From Dryobates pubescens (taxonomy: Eukaryota; Chordata; Aves; Piciformes; Picidae), in contig NC_071634.1 of assembly GCF_014839835.1 (NCBI RefSeq), positions 7,898,453 through 7,962,452 on the forward strand: DNA of 64,000 nt, read 5' to 3'. Positions 1-10,974 of the stretch are shown here, in pieces. The first letter of the stretch is position 1, and every line of letters starts with the position of its first letter. The notes under the pieces are model-generated. The model did no database searches. It saw only the letters and a list, made by a program, of their open reading frames with translations, and had not been told where the DNA came from. Made by a program: the position numbers and the translations under genes.

Positions 1-474
1 GCTTCAACCTTCACCCCAGGCTATTTTTAAAATTCATTTGTCTGCACTCCAGCGAGGAAAAAGGCACAAAATACAGGCAGGAGCCACGGCTCTGGTTTGG
101 GCTGCTGAATTAGTTGGAAATAAGCTCTGATCTTTGTGGTTATTAATAAATGATTTGGGGAAATGGGTGTTGGAACACCGCTCACTGAAATAGCCACAGC
201 TGCAGACCCTTCCTCTGCGGCTCAAGGAGCGGCATGAGATTTGCCGAGGCTCCGATGGCAGAGGGAAGGCAGCCCTAGCACAGCACCTCCTGGCAGCAGG
301 GTTTTAATGCCTGATTTACACATTGCCTCCCCCTGCAATGTGTGCACTCTTAATCATGCTAATTATCAAGTGCCTGCTTGGCATGATGCTGCAAATCACT
401 ACGAGCAAAAAGGGCCACACGGGAGCTTGCATCGAAAAAAAATGCCCAGAGAAGGGGAATGAAGCTAGTGGAGA

Positions 475-875
475 GTCTGGGTAACAGGCCTGGTGAGGAG
501 CAGCTGAGGGACCTGGGGTTGTTTAGCCTGGAGGAGGCTGAGGAGAGAACTCATTGCTCTCTGCAACTCCCTGACAGGAGGTTACAGTGAGGTAGAGACT
601 GGTCTCTTCTCCCTACCAAGAAGTGGTAAGACAGGAGGAAATGGCCTCAAGCTATACCAGGGGAGGTTCAGATTGGATATTAGGAAATACTTGTTTCCTG
701 CAAGAGTGGTCAGGCATTGGAACAGGCTGGGCAGGGAGGTGGTGGAGTCACTGTCCCTGCAGGTGTTCAAGAAGTGTGTGGACATGGCCATGGTGGTGTT
801 CGGTTGATGGCTGGACTCTTATGATCTCAGAGAGCATTTCCAATGGAAACAATTCTGTGATTCTAATATTGTTCC
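475..875 (+). mobile_element. CR1 LINE 3' fragment
   Basis: It carries the CR1 3'-end signature (LFSLEEA-like translation, CAGGGAGGTGGTGGAGTC, ending in ATTCTGTGATTCTAAT). Confidence 0.85.
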
Positions 876-2094
876 ATCCACTCCATCCCAGAGAGCCATG
901 AAGCTCTGTCTCTGCTAGCAGCACTGTAAGCTCATGGAGCACAGCCAGGATCTTGCTTCAGGTGATATCTTTACAGTAGGGAGAGTATTTACCATGGCAC
1001 CTTCAGGGGCTCTGCAGGACCAGAAGACTGAGATGGAGCTTGCTTTCACTCAGTCACTGCATATGCCAGCAGGGATTGGGAAGGGCAGAGGGTATCAGAG
1101 CAGGTCTTGGAAGGATGAAGGAAGCAGAGGTCCTTCACCATCCTCAGGAAGCACGAAGAAGCCCTCATTGGATGGGAATGCATTTTGTACACTCCCTAGG
1201 AAACAATTTTCATACAAATAAGGGAAAGGTGTTTAAAATGGACACTTGCAATTGCTCGTGTGGAGAGGAGAGACCTCTGAGAGCATGAAGCCCTCAAGCT
1301 CTGTACTAAACCAATGCCATTGAGGGTTGTGATGCTAATGTCTCGGTCATGCAATTTCTGAAAGGAAACGTTTAGAAAGAAGCAATTTCCACTCACACTT
1401 TCATTTGGAATGGATCTGCCTCTAGCTGGTTTTCCTCAATCCTTAAGGTAACATCTAATCTGGAAAACAAAAATACACCAAAGCTAAACCTACAGTCTGT
1501 GGGTGGCAGTTACTAGTGGGAAATCAGGCTTTCAGTTATGTGGTGTGATTCAGGTCTTTAGCAAATGAAAGATGTTAACTACTCAGTGTAGTTCAGAAAT
1601 GTTCTTGGAAGCCTCTTTCTCATTTGTACCAAACCCAGAATGATGCAATCACCTGAGCTCTGTGGTCATCCTTCACCACCAGCAGGAGTGGGACCCCTCT
1701 CTGATGGAACCTGTGAAGAACTCTTGGGCTGAGAAGTGACAGGCTTAGAGGCTGAGGCTCAGTCAGGCTCCCCGAGAGACCCCAGAGCTGACTTTGTCTC
1801 CCACATCCTCAGTGCAGGAGTTACTAGGCAACCACCTCCACAAGATTCCCTGTCCAGGTAACAGGAGTTCTCTCTGCACACTGCAGAACAGGTAGCCTTT
1901 TTCTTTCCAGGAAATAAAACATTTCCCACCATAGCCAGCAACAGAGCAGAGAGGGTAGGAAAGAAGCAACACAACCAGAGGGTGCACAAAAACACCAGTC
2001 TGCAGCAAACATGCATCAGCAGAAAGCATCTGCACTTCAAGGGTGTTAGTAGCAGCACCTAAGTCAGAAGAATCCATCATTGCTAGAATCCATC
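876..2094. other. Intergenic, nothing recognised
   Basis: No exon, repeat signature or conserved frame recognised. Confidence 0.5.
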
Positions 2095-2099
2095 ACCTT

Positions 2100-2175
2100 T
2101 GGTAAGTCATGGGGAACAGGAGAGGGGCCTGAGGACTGGAGGAAAGCCAGTATAACTCTGGTCTTCAAAATGGAT
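2100..2175 (+). mobile_element. CR1 LINE internal fragment
   Basis: AAGTCATGGGGAACAGGAG and the following GAGGACTGGAGGAAAGCC match an internal part of the CR1 ORF2 region. Degraded. Confidence 0.6.
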
Positions 2176-2618
2176 GAGAAACTTCATGCCAAATGAGTAA
2201 GAAAAGCAAATCAGAGAAACAAGACAACTTCAAGGCAACAGCATCGATGTGGTTTGTTTGAAAAAGAAATAAAAGAACTTTTCTAGTGACTTTCCACCTA
2301 CTTTGTGCCTGATCCTGTCCTCAGCATCCCTCCTTGCTCTCTCCAGCAGTTCCTCACACATCACACACACAAGCAATAGGCAACAAGCTCCAGCAGCAGC
2401 TATCTACCTTGCAAGCGAGGTGTATGTACAGCTGGTGCCCTTGGAAGGGAGCCCTCTCTGCTGCCAGCTCCCCCAGCCTCAGGCAGAACTGCAACCATCA
2501 TCCCAAACAACATACACTGACCAAAGGAACTACAAGGCTGGGGACTTAGGCTGTTTTTCCTCTCCAAATCAATTAAGACTGTGATTAGAAGAAAAAGTGC
2601 TTGATCAAATTGATAAAC

Positions 2619-2624
2619 TTTATT
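2619..2624 (-). terminator. Candidate distal polyadenylation signal for RNF4
   Basis: AATAAA on the minus strand lies about 2.25 kb after the stop, close to where CR1-type intergenic sequence resumes. It would end a 3' UTR of the length known in mammals. Confidence 0.35.
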
Positions 2625-4762
2625 TCAACCTGGTAAAAGAACCGTTTGCCTACCAGTGGAGGCTGGGAGAAATGGGACAGACAGACATGAATACAATTAA
2701 ATACAGGGGGAAATGGAATTCTATACAAGACATACATTTACAGAACAGAAAAAAGTCTGTTTATTCTCTACTGGTTCCTGCCAACATGAAGCAGCACTGG
2801 AACTCAATGACACTGGGCTTTCTTTTCTCTTTTTCCCTCCCTAACCTCCCCCCTGTAATGCAATTCAGTTTTTTCCACATACTGAGACTCAGGATTTCTT
2901 TTGAGATGCACCAGATATGTGGCACTTCACAGGGTACATAAGAAGCCAAAGAGTTTTGTTCTGTGTTTTGTAGGTTGAGATATCTGGATTTCAGTTCAAG
3001 GTATTTCTTGAGACACAAACTATCAAGTGATATTTACAGAGAGGGAGTTGTGCAAAGGCATTTTAGGCTATGGCTAGTATACTGTGGAAGATGCATGGAT
3101 ACAAGACTCTCCTTCACCCTCAGAGGCAATTCCTCAGATCCCCTTCTTACCATCCCTCTCCTGCAGCAGCCACTGAAGGAACACTGGCCATCAGTGAGCT
3201 TTTTTCTTCTTTATTAAGCTACTCCTGTGGCCCTGAAGTGTCTCACCAGTGTTCAGGCTGGGCTGCCTCTCCCCGTGCAACGTTTCCAGCTGTGCCACTG
3301 ATTAGCTGCTTTTTGGGACACAAACACCGGTTGTAGTTGTCACTGCACTGTCCTAAGCCTGCTGCAGTCCTTGCTTGCAGTTTGTGTCACCCATGGGAAC
3401 ACACAGCAACCTGTGCAACTGCTGAGCAGTTGCCACACTGTCACAATGCAAACTGCATATTCCTGACAACAGCTGATCTAGAGCTCTTCCAAAGCAGGGT
3501 GGGGAAAGGTACTGTAGTTCAGCCAGCCTTTATGGAACTAAACTCAGTGTTAGTACATCCAGAAACATCCCTAACCATCCTAACAAAAGCCTCTTTACCC
3601 CTGCACTCTTCAATACAGAACTTGAGGCTGCTAGTTAGAAGAGCTGAATTAATTAAAGGCTTCCTGCAGAGCCCTAGGGACAGGTTAGCAAAGACACATC
3701 AGGTATCAGCATTAACTAAATGCATCCAACCATCATGCTGCACCAGAGCACTGAACAGTATTTCCAGTCTTCATCATCAACCACTTGCCAAAGGGTGTCC
3801 AAGCCTCATTTTCTTTTTTCATAGCTGGGGCTACTGCAGATGTGGATCATACAGCACTGATTTCTATCACCTCATCTACATTTAACTCTTGTGATCCTGT
3901 TTGTATCAGCTCAGCTGGGATTCCGCATCAGCTTGCAGATTTTAGCTGTAACAGGGTTAAAGCAGAGATTGACAATTTGATCAGGAAGGTCTGTAGGTAG
4001 TTTGGTCTTCAGCTGACAAGAGGACAGCATACAATTGGCTTCTAATTTATTGCTAGCAAGCCTAGAGAAGACAATGTTCTGGGTACACAGGAGAGCGCCG
4101 GTAAACCCAAGAGACCATCTCACCATGTCAGAAAATAAAGGCTTAGAAAATCAGTTCAGTGCTGTGGTTCAAGTTCAGGAGTTGTTGGCAGTTAAACATT
4201 CCAGAATGTATTTTCCCACTGCACCCGTTGTCGTTTGTCTCTGTGCTTCAGATCTCATGGAGTTCACAAAGACACCTGCGTGTTCAAGCCCCCTGCTCAA
4301 AGCACCCAAGGGCTGGATAACAGCAGGTTCTGTTATTGCATGACCTCAGCTGTCAGTTTCATATCGATTTATGACAAAAATCCATCCTCACACAACTTAC
4401 TCTTCTTGGGCAAAGAAGTTATAGCAGAATGCAACAGAGTCATGAGCTTCTCACAGGGCAACAACCGAAATGTAAGGAAAGGGGCAACCGCTCATCTGCA
4501 GCTGGGAAGGGAACTACTCTGCATCCGTACACCAGGGGGAAAATAACTTAGAATGAGGAATAACAAAATACTCAACTCCCTCTTATTAAAGCAAGAAAAA
4601 AAAAAGAAGGACATGGATGAGCTGCTTCCTTTCTGATGCAGGCTGCTGGTCCAGTTAGAAGACAGTCCTAAACTGAACATTATGACCAGGGACAGGACGA
4701 GAAGCAGCTTGGACCATAAGAAAGCTGTCAATATACATTAGAAGTTCTCCAGCAAAATCAGT

Positions 4763-4768
4763 TTTATT
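4763..4768 (-). terminator. Proximal polyadenylation signal AATAAA for RNF4
   Basis: AATAAA on the minus strand lies about 100 nt after the RNF4 stop codon and would give a short 3' UTR. Confidence 0.4.
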
Positions 4769-4870
4769 TGGATGCGTGCACAACTTGCTGCTCTTTAAAT
4801 CTTCAGAGCACTGAAAACACGGTGTTTTCCCCAAAAATCCAGTAGAGTTTGTCCTGAGAAATAGAAGTAT

Positions 4871-5020
4871 TCATATATAGATGGGATGATATTGTCTGTG
4901 ATTGAGTTTCTTCCTGCAGGTTGGGCACGAGTTGGCATTCCGAAGGGAATCACGGAGGCACTGGCTGCAGAAGACGTGGCCGCATTTGGTTGACACAATC
5001 AGTCGTCCGCTTTGCACAAT
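4871..5020 (-). CDS. RNF4: RNF4 last exon: rest of RING and C-terminus
   Basis: 150 nt encode residues 144-192 and a TGA stop. They include KCGHVFCSQCL and NSCPTCRKK, supplying six of the eight zinc ligands, and the C-terminal HPIYI tail that in mammals is needed for dimerisation and ubiquitin transfer. The acceptor is CCCTCCAG. This part is almost identical to human. Confidence 0.98.
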   Translation of the reverse strand: MVQSGRLIVSTKCGHVFCSQCLRDSLRNANSCPTCRKKLNHRQYHPIYI

Positions 5021-8000
5021 CTGGAGGGAAACAAACCATGACAGCTACTTAGGGTCAAGAACTTAACTTGCCTGGTGTGCTGGCACCAGGCAAATAGGAC
5101 TTGGGAGTGTCTACAAAAACAGGGAACACAAATTAGGAAGAGCGTGACCAGCAGGTCAAGGGAAGTTCTCCTCCTACTCTACTCTACCCTGGTGAGGCCA
5201 CATCTGGAGCATTCATGTTCAGTTCTGCACTCCCCAGCTCAAGAGATGCAGGGAAGTAGTGGAGAGTCCCAAGGGAAGCTACAAAGATGCTGAGGGGACT
5301 GGAGCATTTCTCTGAGGAGAAGCTGAGAGACCTGGGGAAGAATGTGATCAGTAGCTAGAGGGTGGGGGGCAAAAGGATGGGGCTGGGCTCTTTTCAGCTG
5401 TGTCTAGTTACAAGACATGGGGCAATAGGCACAAACTGAAACCCAGGAGGTTCCACCTAAGCATAAGGAAAAGCTTTCCTGTTGGGGTGCCAGGAGCAGG
5501 AAGCAGGCTGCCCAGAGAGGTTGTGGAGTCTCCCTCTCTGGAGAAGGATTCCAAACCTACCTGAACATTGCAGTCCTGGGCAGCCTGATTTAGTGACCCT
5601 GCTTTAGCAGTGGCGTTGGACTAAATGATCGCCAGAGGTCCTTCCCACTCCTACCACTCTGATTCTGGGAAGACCTTTCAGGGCCATCTTGGCAAGTATT
5701 TCTCCTGCTCTGTATACCACTCAGAAATGACTTGGAGTTACAAGCAGTTTCACCTTCAATTCAAGCTCTTTACTTCAAAGCCAACCCTCTGTGGCCTCCC
5801 ACGTGACGCAGAATTGTGCAGTTCACCCTCTGCCCCATTCTCCCTCTGCCATGAAAGAAATGACATGTGGATCCTTACCTCTGAGTAGCCATCCATGCAA
5901 ATGGGACAGCTGACGGTACCAGACGGCCTTGGCAGAGAGGACAGAACCAGAAAGAACAGGCATCCATGAATTTCACCATGCAGGGAGGGTAACTGACACA
6001 AACCATCATGCAATCGTCCAACAGCACAGACTAGCCACAGGGCATTTGATCTGCAGATCCCTGAGTACCTTTGACTCTCTAAGCTGTTGCATTTAATCAG
6101 TGGTTGGGGTTTCCCCTACCTAAAGGAAGGCAGTGCCTTGGTTTTCCTTAGGGAGAAGATGCCGTCAGTCAACCTGCTCTGTGACAAGTGACTGAGCAGT
6201 ACACGTGTGGCTGTACTTATCTTCAGCAGGTGATCAATAAGAGGTTTGTAACAAAAGCATCTAGCTGTCCCTTAGAGACTATCCATTTGAGATGTGAAAG
6301 TGGTTTCCAGAAATCAAAACATCCCTGTTTGCATTTAACAACATCTCAGCCCAGTGACCTATCCACACCAAGAATTCCTTTCTTACCAAGTGGAGGGCAG
6401 GAGCACACCAAGGTGAGGAAACATGAACACATACATTCTTAGTTGAGAGACTGCAGCAGTGTCTTTTACAAGCTGTGGTTACAGATGTACCTCTCCTGCC
6501 TCCAGCTGTCTGGCACACACACTAACAGACACAGCTACTCTGCAGAAGGGATTCTCTGTCAGACAGAGCTTCCTGCCACTTTTATTTACAGATTCTCTAT
6601 TTTAAACTATCACAGCAAGCTGCTTCCCTAAGCCTTACCATGAACACTTAGCTTCATTATGTCACTGACCATGCCAAACAACAGTTTGTTGCTTGGAACA
6701 GGTAGCATGAGACACACTTTATGCTGCCACATCCAGCTCAGGCAGTGAGCACTAGTAATGTTCACCCCTGGCTTCACAGCCATCATTTCACTCCATTAAT
6801 TATCCCATTTTACTGCCCAAATTATTTATGCAGCAGCTATAACATTAACTCATTTATTACAGCTGGTGATAACCTTCCCCACAAGCAAGAGTAGTCTAAC
6901 CCTGCAGGCAGCTCTCTGGTCACCTGCAGCACCAGTAGCTTTGTGGCAGAATTAAATGCTGCAGCATGAAGTGGTTTTGTTTCAGCCTTACCTAAGCAGA
7001 GCATGAAGGCACTTTCTTGAACAGAGAACTCTGAGATTGAAGAAACAAACCATTCATTTTTCACTTTAATTACTGGGATTTATTCACCTACATAACAACC
7101 AAGATTATAAAATCTACACATCCATTGTCAAAATGTGCTGGTTTAGAACAGGGTAAGCCCTAGGTGCTATATTTAAGACCTAACACCCAAATTTCCATGC
7201 CCAAGTTCTCTCTTTCTTTGCCTTCCTGTCATCTAAAATGCTCAAAGCACACCACCCTTATTAAAACCTGTACTTCCCCAAGCCCTAAACACTTTAAAAC
7301 CCTTCTGCACCACAATTCTCATGAGGTCTCCCCATGTCACACGGACACCTGAATTGATGCAATTAGCACAGTACATTGTGTCATTGTTAACATCACGAGT
7401 GCTCCTAGAGTAGGACTTCACTGTTCCTCTGCAGAATGGGGTTTGTACTGTGCAGACATCTGACTGAAAAGCCCTGTCACCACCTCACATGCAAACATGT
7501 CAGAGCTCCATGACATACTTGGGACAGCACAACCACCATTACCTCCACAACTGCTGTGCAACTAGATTAAGACTACAAAGCCCAGCTACAGCAATATAAC
7601 TTAGTCACACATATATCTATGAATTTACTTGGAAGGGCATGAGGCATACATACTTGGAACCTGCAGTTTCATCTTCTAGTGGTCCCAGTTCTCGAGATAC
7701 TTTATTTGTCACATACACATCATTGTCTCTTGTTTCATCCTCATCATCACTACTCAGCACACAGCTGTCTGACTGTCTCTGACTTCTTAGTCTGAGGTTT
7801 CTCCTTGGCCGTTGATTCTCTGCAATTTAATTGTGGTAAGTTAGATGCAATAATTATCCCCCTGCATCAAGCCTTCAAATGGGTGATTATGAATATTCTG
7901 CAACAGCTGATCCTCTAAATGGATCACATTCAGCTGGGTTCAAAGCAAACAAGCTGGTTTCCTAAACATTAAAGCTGGACACTTCCAGACACTCTACTAC

Positions 8001-10961
8001 AAATCTACACAAGACAGTTGGTTTGCCCTACAAAAAAGCTAAGGCTTGTTCTGGAAGATGCCTGGTGTCTTACAAGTTTCATACAGTTACACTAGCTGTG
8101 AATACATCACCCTTCTAGGAGGAAGCTACCTCTCCCTTAAAAAGGCTAAAAAAAGCCTTTTGGCATTTTCTTAGTCAAAAGCAGGCATTCCAGAGCTAGG
8201 AAACATTAGCATCAACTTTGGGCTCACAGAACTCCTGCTTGTGGAAAATAACAAAAGCTGTTTTGAGCAGCTCTGATGTATTTTATTTCAGGTAGTTTCT
8301 ACAAGCTCTGATAGACTCAAACACAGACTGGGCCCATTCTCTAAGGCACTGGCCAGATACTTCAGCATTGTCCTTTGCCTTTGGGTAAATGCAGTTTCAA
8401 TCAAGGCTGCTCAGGTTCACAAGTTTGTCTTGGAATTGTCCTCAACTTAATTTTTCTGTCTTTTCCATTGTCAATGGTAAAACATCAACTCACCTTCAAC
8501 AATCTTGCATCAATATAGATGGAAGGGAGAGAAAAGAAAATACAGTTAGACTGGTGTGCACCTCAAGTGTAACATACAAACAGCAGATAAGCCAAGCAAT
8601 TCCAGCAGCATAAGCTAAGGATGGCAGGGTATCACTCTTTTGATTAAGAATGCCTCAAGTCCTGGACAGTCAGCTGCTGCTCTGAAAAGAGCTAAGTGGG
8701 TCTCTGTTTCTGCTCATGCTGCTGCAATGGGACAGAAATGGAGGCAGCTTATGAACCACCTGAACACCTTCCTCCCTGCCCCCCCAGCTTTAGTGCTGCC
8801 ATTTGATTTAGGCTGCAAGAGATTATTCCCCTCTTTCTGCCTCAAACAGGCAACACTTCACAGTAGACTACTGGCTGCTGAAGAAAAAAAAAACCTCAAA
8901 CCCTAACCCTGCTATTGTCTTTGGTGGAACTAGCACTGGGGCAATGCAGATTATCTGCTAAGGCTGGAGGCCTGTCCCTTTGTTCAGGGGCAATTCCAGC
9001 AGGAGAGACTCCCATGCTATTCCTGCTGCTGCATTCTGGTTTGCACTGAAGCAGAAGCATCCCAAAACAGAAGTTGCAAGTTCCACTGCAGCCTGGATCA
9101 GATACTCATCCAGCTTTATTAATAGCAATAAATAAAAAATCCAAGTGGATTGTTTTTTTAGGACTTCATGGAGTAATAAACTGAACTAGTTTGTACTATG
9201 CCTATGTACAGCTCTACTTGGCATCTCTGTACCTGGAGTCCCTTAAACTAATGTTGCAGCTAAACAATTCCTATTTGTGATGTCCAAGACTTCTATCTCC
9301 TTCACTTTTTATCTAAATCATTGTCCTATAACTTTGATACATCTATTGTAGCTTCAGCTTGCAATTGCAGCTCCCTATGACCCATCGTCGGGCTACATTC
9401 TCCCTAAGTTCTGGAGCAAAAAGCTATTTCAGATCATCCTCTCACTCTGCAAGTGCACCTCCAGAGCAGGGAGCTTTCATGCACTCACAACTTCAACTTA
9501 AACCTTATCCTTGGAGCCAGATTCTACCAGGGATCACAACAGAAACCCAACTGGACTAGAAGATGTAGAGAAGTGTGTCATTCGCTACTTACCACAACAG
9601 AATCGTTGTGAGTTAGATCAACGACTACAGGTTCAGAAGATTCACAAGTGAGATCTACTACTTCTTCACCAGCTTAAACCCAAAACATTAGAAATAGAAT
9701 TAGAAGTTGCAGAGAAAAAAAACCTGCCTGCCACTCTGTAACAGGCTGAGCTATGATTCAGCCTTGACTCGTCCCTATTCTCTTCAGCAACACATGCAAC
9801 ATTTCACTCGGGCTTTGACCTCCAGAGCACTGCCCACATAAGAGCATTGCCACCATCACCACTGTCTTTGGCCAGCTGCATTAGCAAGTGGCTGTGCTCC
9901 TCATACAGTTTTATGCTATGACAACAGCTTGTGGGAGGTACACAGCAACAGATTATTCACTGAACAGAGAGGCAGGTTTCTGGCACAGAATAAAACATGA
10001 ATCATGCAGGATATGACAATTTTACAGCACCAGGCTGCACAGGTTCCCCCGAGGGACAGGGCACAACTAATGATAAACTCCTCATTATCTTCCTCTGACT
10101 TGGGAGCTCCCAGATGTAGTTGGTCATTCTCTGTAGTGGAACTGCAGTGACTCCCAGCACATCAGACCAGCAGCACCTGAGTAACTTTCTGCCACAACTC
10201 ATCTACCAGGAGTGGTGAATGGATTTCCTCTCAGGAACAAACTAAGCCAGCTGCCAGGAACCTTGTTGTTTATAGATGCCACATGAGATGCTTTTTAAAG
10301 AACAGGCTCCCCTTCCTCCCCAGTAAAGGGCCTAGAAACTGGCACAACCACCCAAGCCTCCAGAGGCAATCTTTGTTTTTACCAAGTCAACAAGAAAGCT
10401 TACCACTTTCTTCAACTTCTATTGGCTCTGCCTCTGAAGCCATTTCTGCAGTAGAAGCCACTAGCCTGTTCCGCTTCCGAGCTTGCCTGGCATTTACTGC
10501 TCCCCCGCGGCGCTTTCGCTGAGTCTAAGAGAGAAAAAAGCCATGGCACTTGCTTTAGCAGCAACATCAACGTGGCCCTGTCTTGGCAGCACCACTGAAA
10601 GCACACAAAGATGCACAGAACACCCCCAAGAAAGGCTGTCACATGCACTGAATGGTGGTGTGGGTCATTCCTACCCAAACCTATCACATTAAGGACAAGA
10701 CATCACCCAGATCTCTCACCAGCTGGGTCACAAGGAACACCCACGGTGGCTCACAAAAGACAAGACTGATTCACAGTTCTATCAAGGTTTTGCATTTCTG
10801 ACCTACTACTAGTACCAAGAGATTAAAAAGCTACAGTAGACCAGAACATGGAGTTCTATGAAGTTGTAATAGTTTGTACTTCCTGCACATTCTTTGAACC
10901 ATTTTGAGAAGTACCACAAAAACGTGTTTGCATTGAGGAGTAAAATACTTACTGTGCTCAT
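4871..10961 (-). CDS. RNF4: RNF4, SUMO-targeted RING E3 ubiquitin ligase (complete, 7 coding exons)
   Basis: Joined minus-strand coding exons 10961-10953, 10518-10404, 9672-9593, 8503-8494, 7819-7654, 5927-5879 and 5020-4871 give 579 nt, or 192 residues plus stop; human RNF4 has 190. RNF4 is a nuclear E3 that binds poly-SUMO chains through SUMO-interacting motifs (SIMs) and ubiquitinates SUMOylated proteins such as PML. Visible here: a basic N-terminus (KRRGG), SIM1 near residues 36-38 (IEV), SIM2 VVDL at 46-49, SIM3 VVVDL at 57-61, SIM4 VVIV at 67-70, an Arg-rich stretch RPRRN from about residue 75, and a C-terminal RING with C134, C137, C156, H158, C161, C164, C175 and C178. It ends in HPIYI, as in mammals. 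All splice phases agree. The identification is by direct resemblance to human RNF4 and is very secure. Oddity: one exon is only 10 nt. Confidence 0.97.
5110..5670 (+). mobile_element. CR1 LINE 3' fragment in RNF4 intron
   Basis: The reverse-transcriptase C-terminal region (TLVRPHLEHSCSV) and 3' UTR, ending near GATTCTGGG. An older, indel-rich copy in the last RNF4 intron. Confidence 0.85.
5879..5927 (-). CDS. RNF4: RNF4 exon 7: start of RING domain
   Basis: 49 nt encode residues 127-143, KPSGTVSCPICMDGYSE, which holds the first zinc-binding pair C134/C137. The acceptor is CCAAG and the donor GTAAGG. Confidence 0.97.
7654..7819 (-). CDS. RNF4: RNF4 exon 6: Arg-rich motif and linker
   Basis: 166 nt encode residues 72-126, beginning NQRPRRNLRLRSQRQ (the basic patch that in mammalian RNF4 contacts nucleosomes), then the phosphoacceptor-like acidic stretch SSDDEDE and the linker RDNDVYVTNK. 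The donor is GTATGT after TTCCAA; a competing GT 6 nt upstream (after GCAG) breaks the frame. The acceptor reads GCAGAG, so a second AG lies 2 nt downstream. Confidence 0.94.
8494..8503 (-). CDS. RNF4: RNF4 10-nt microexon completing SIM4
   Basis: The exon ATTGTTGAAG is flanked by an upstream GCAAG acceptor and a GTGAGT donor. It encodes Ile-Val-Glu plus the first base of the next Glu codon, turning SVV into SVVIVEE, the form expected from human SVVIVDE. Without it the flanking exons do not join in frame, because exon 4 ends in phase 0 and exon 6 needs phase 1. It was found by searching for the missing ten bases, and both splice sites are in the right place. Being only 10 nt, it is likely to be missed by gene finders. 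Confidence 0.88.
9593..9672 (-). CDS. RNF4: RNF4 exon 4: SIM2, SIM3 and first half of SIM4
   Basis: 80 nt encode residues 42-68 (AGEEVVDLTCESS, then VVVDLTHNDSVV). Both hydrophobic-acidic SIM cores VVDL and VVVDL are intact, and the exon ends on the two valines that begin SIM4. The donor is GTAAGT, phase 0. Confidence 0.96.
10404..10518 (-). CDS. RNF4: RNF4 exon 3: basic N-terminus and SIM1
   Basis: 115 nt encode residues 4-41, starting RKRRGGAVNARQ and ending before the SIM2 exon. Using the acceptor ACTCAG puts the exon exactly after MST, as in human. An acceptor 6 nt further upstream (CTCTTAG) would add two residues in frame. The donor is GTAAGC. The exon carries the acidic SIM1 region EPIEVEE. 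Confidence 0.95.
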
Positions 10962-10974
10962 GGTGTTTCTTGAT
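10953..10974 (-). CDS. RNF4: RNF4 start-codon exon (exon 2)
   Basis: A 22-nt exon carries a short 5' UTR and ATG AGC ACA (Met-Ser-Thr), followed by the donor GTAAGT. The acceptor lies after a pyrimidine-rich run ending in TTTTTAG. The ATG at 10961-10959 is chosen because MST followed by RKRRGG matches the known RNF4 N-terminus. The 5' edge is inferred from the splice consensus only. Confidence 0.85.

Larger units (their letters stand above)
2600..4870 (-). other. RNF4: Probable RNF4 3' UTR
   Basis: About 2.3 kb follow the RNF4 stop without a recognisable CR1 piece, unlike the sequence on both sides, which fits selection on a transcribed UTR. Mammalian RNF4 also has a 3' UTR of a couple of kilobases. 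Minus-strand AATAAA signals occur at 4763-4768, 4046-4051 and 2619-2624, so short and long forms are possible. The extent is inferred, not shown. Confidence 0.5.

Noticed and set aside
3337-3885. 182-codon plus-strand frame
   Set aside because: It lies antisense to the probable RNF4 3' UTR, resembles no known family and has unremarkable composition. Chance is the simplest reading.
4795-4998. 67-codon minus-strand frame over the RNF4 RING exon
   Set aside because: Wrong frame; the true reading there is the C-terminal RING with its zinc ligands.
7654-7670. Donor 6 nt upstream in RNF4 exon 6 (GCAG before GTTCC)
   Set aside because: Leaves phase 1 and breaks the join to KPSGTVSCP; the GTATGT donor fits both phase and homology.
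8898-8912. CCCTAACCCT resembling telomere repeat
   Set aside because: Fewer than two units; expected by chance.
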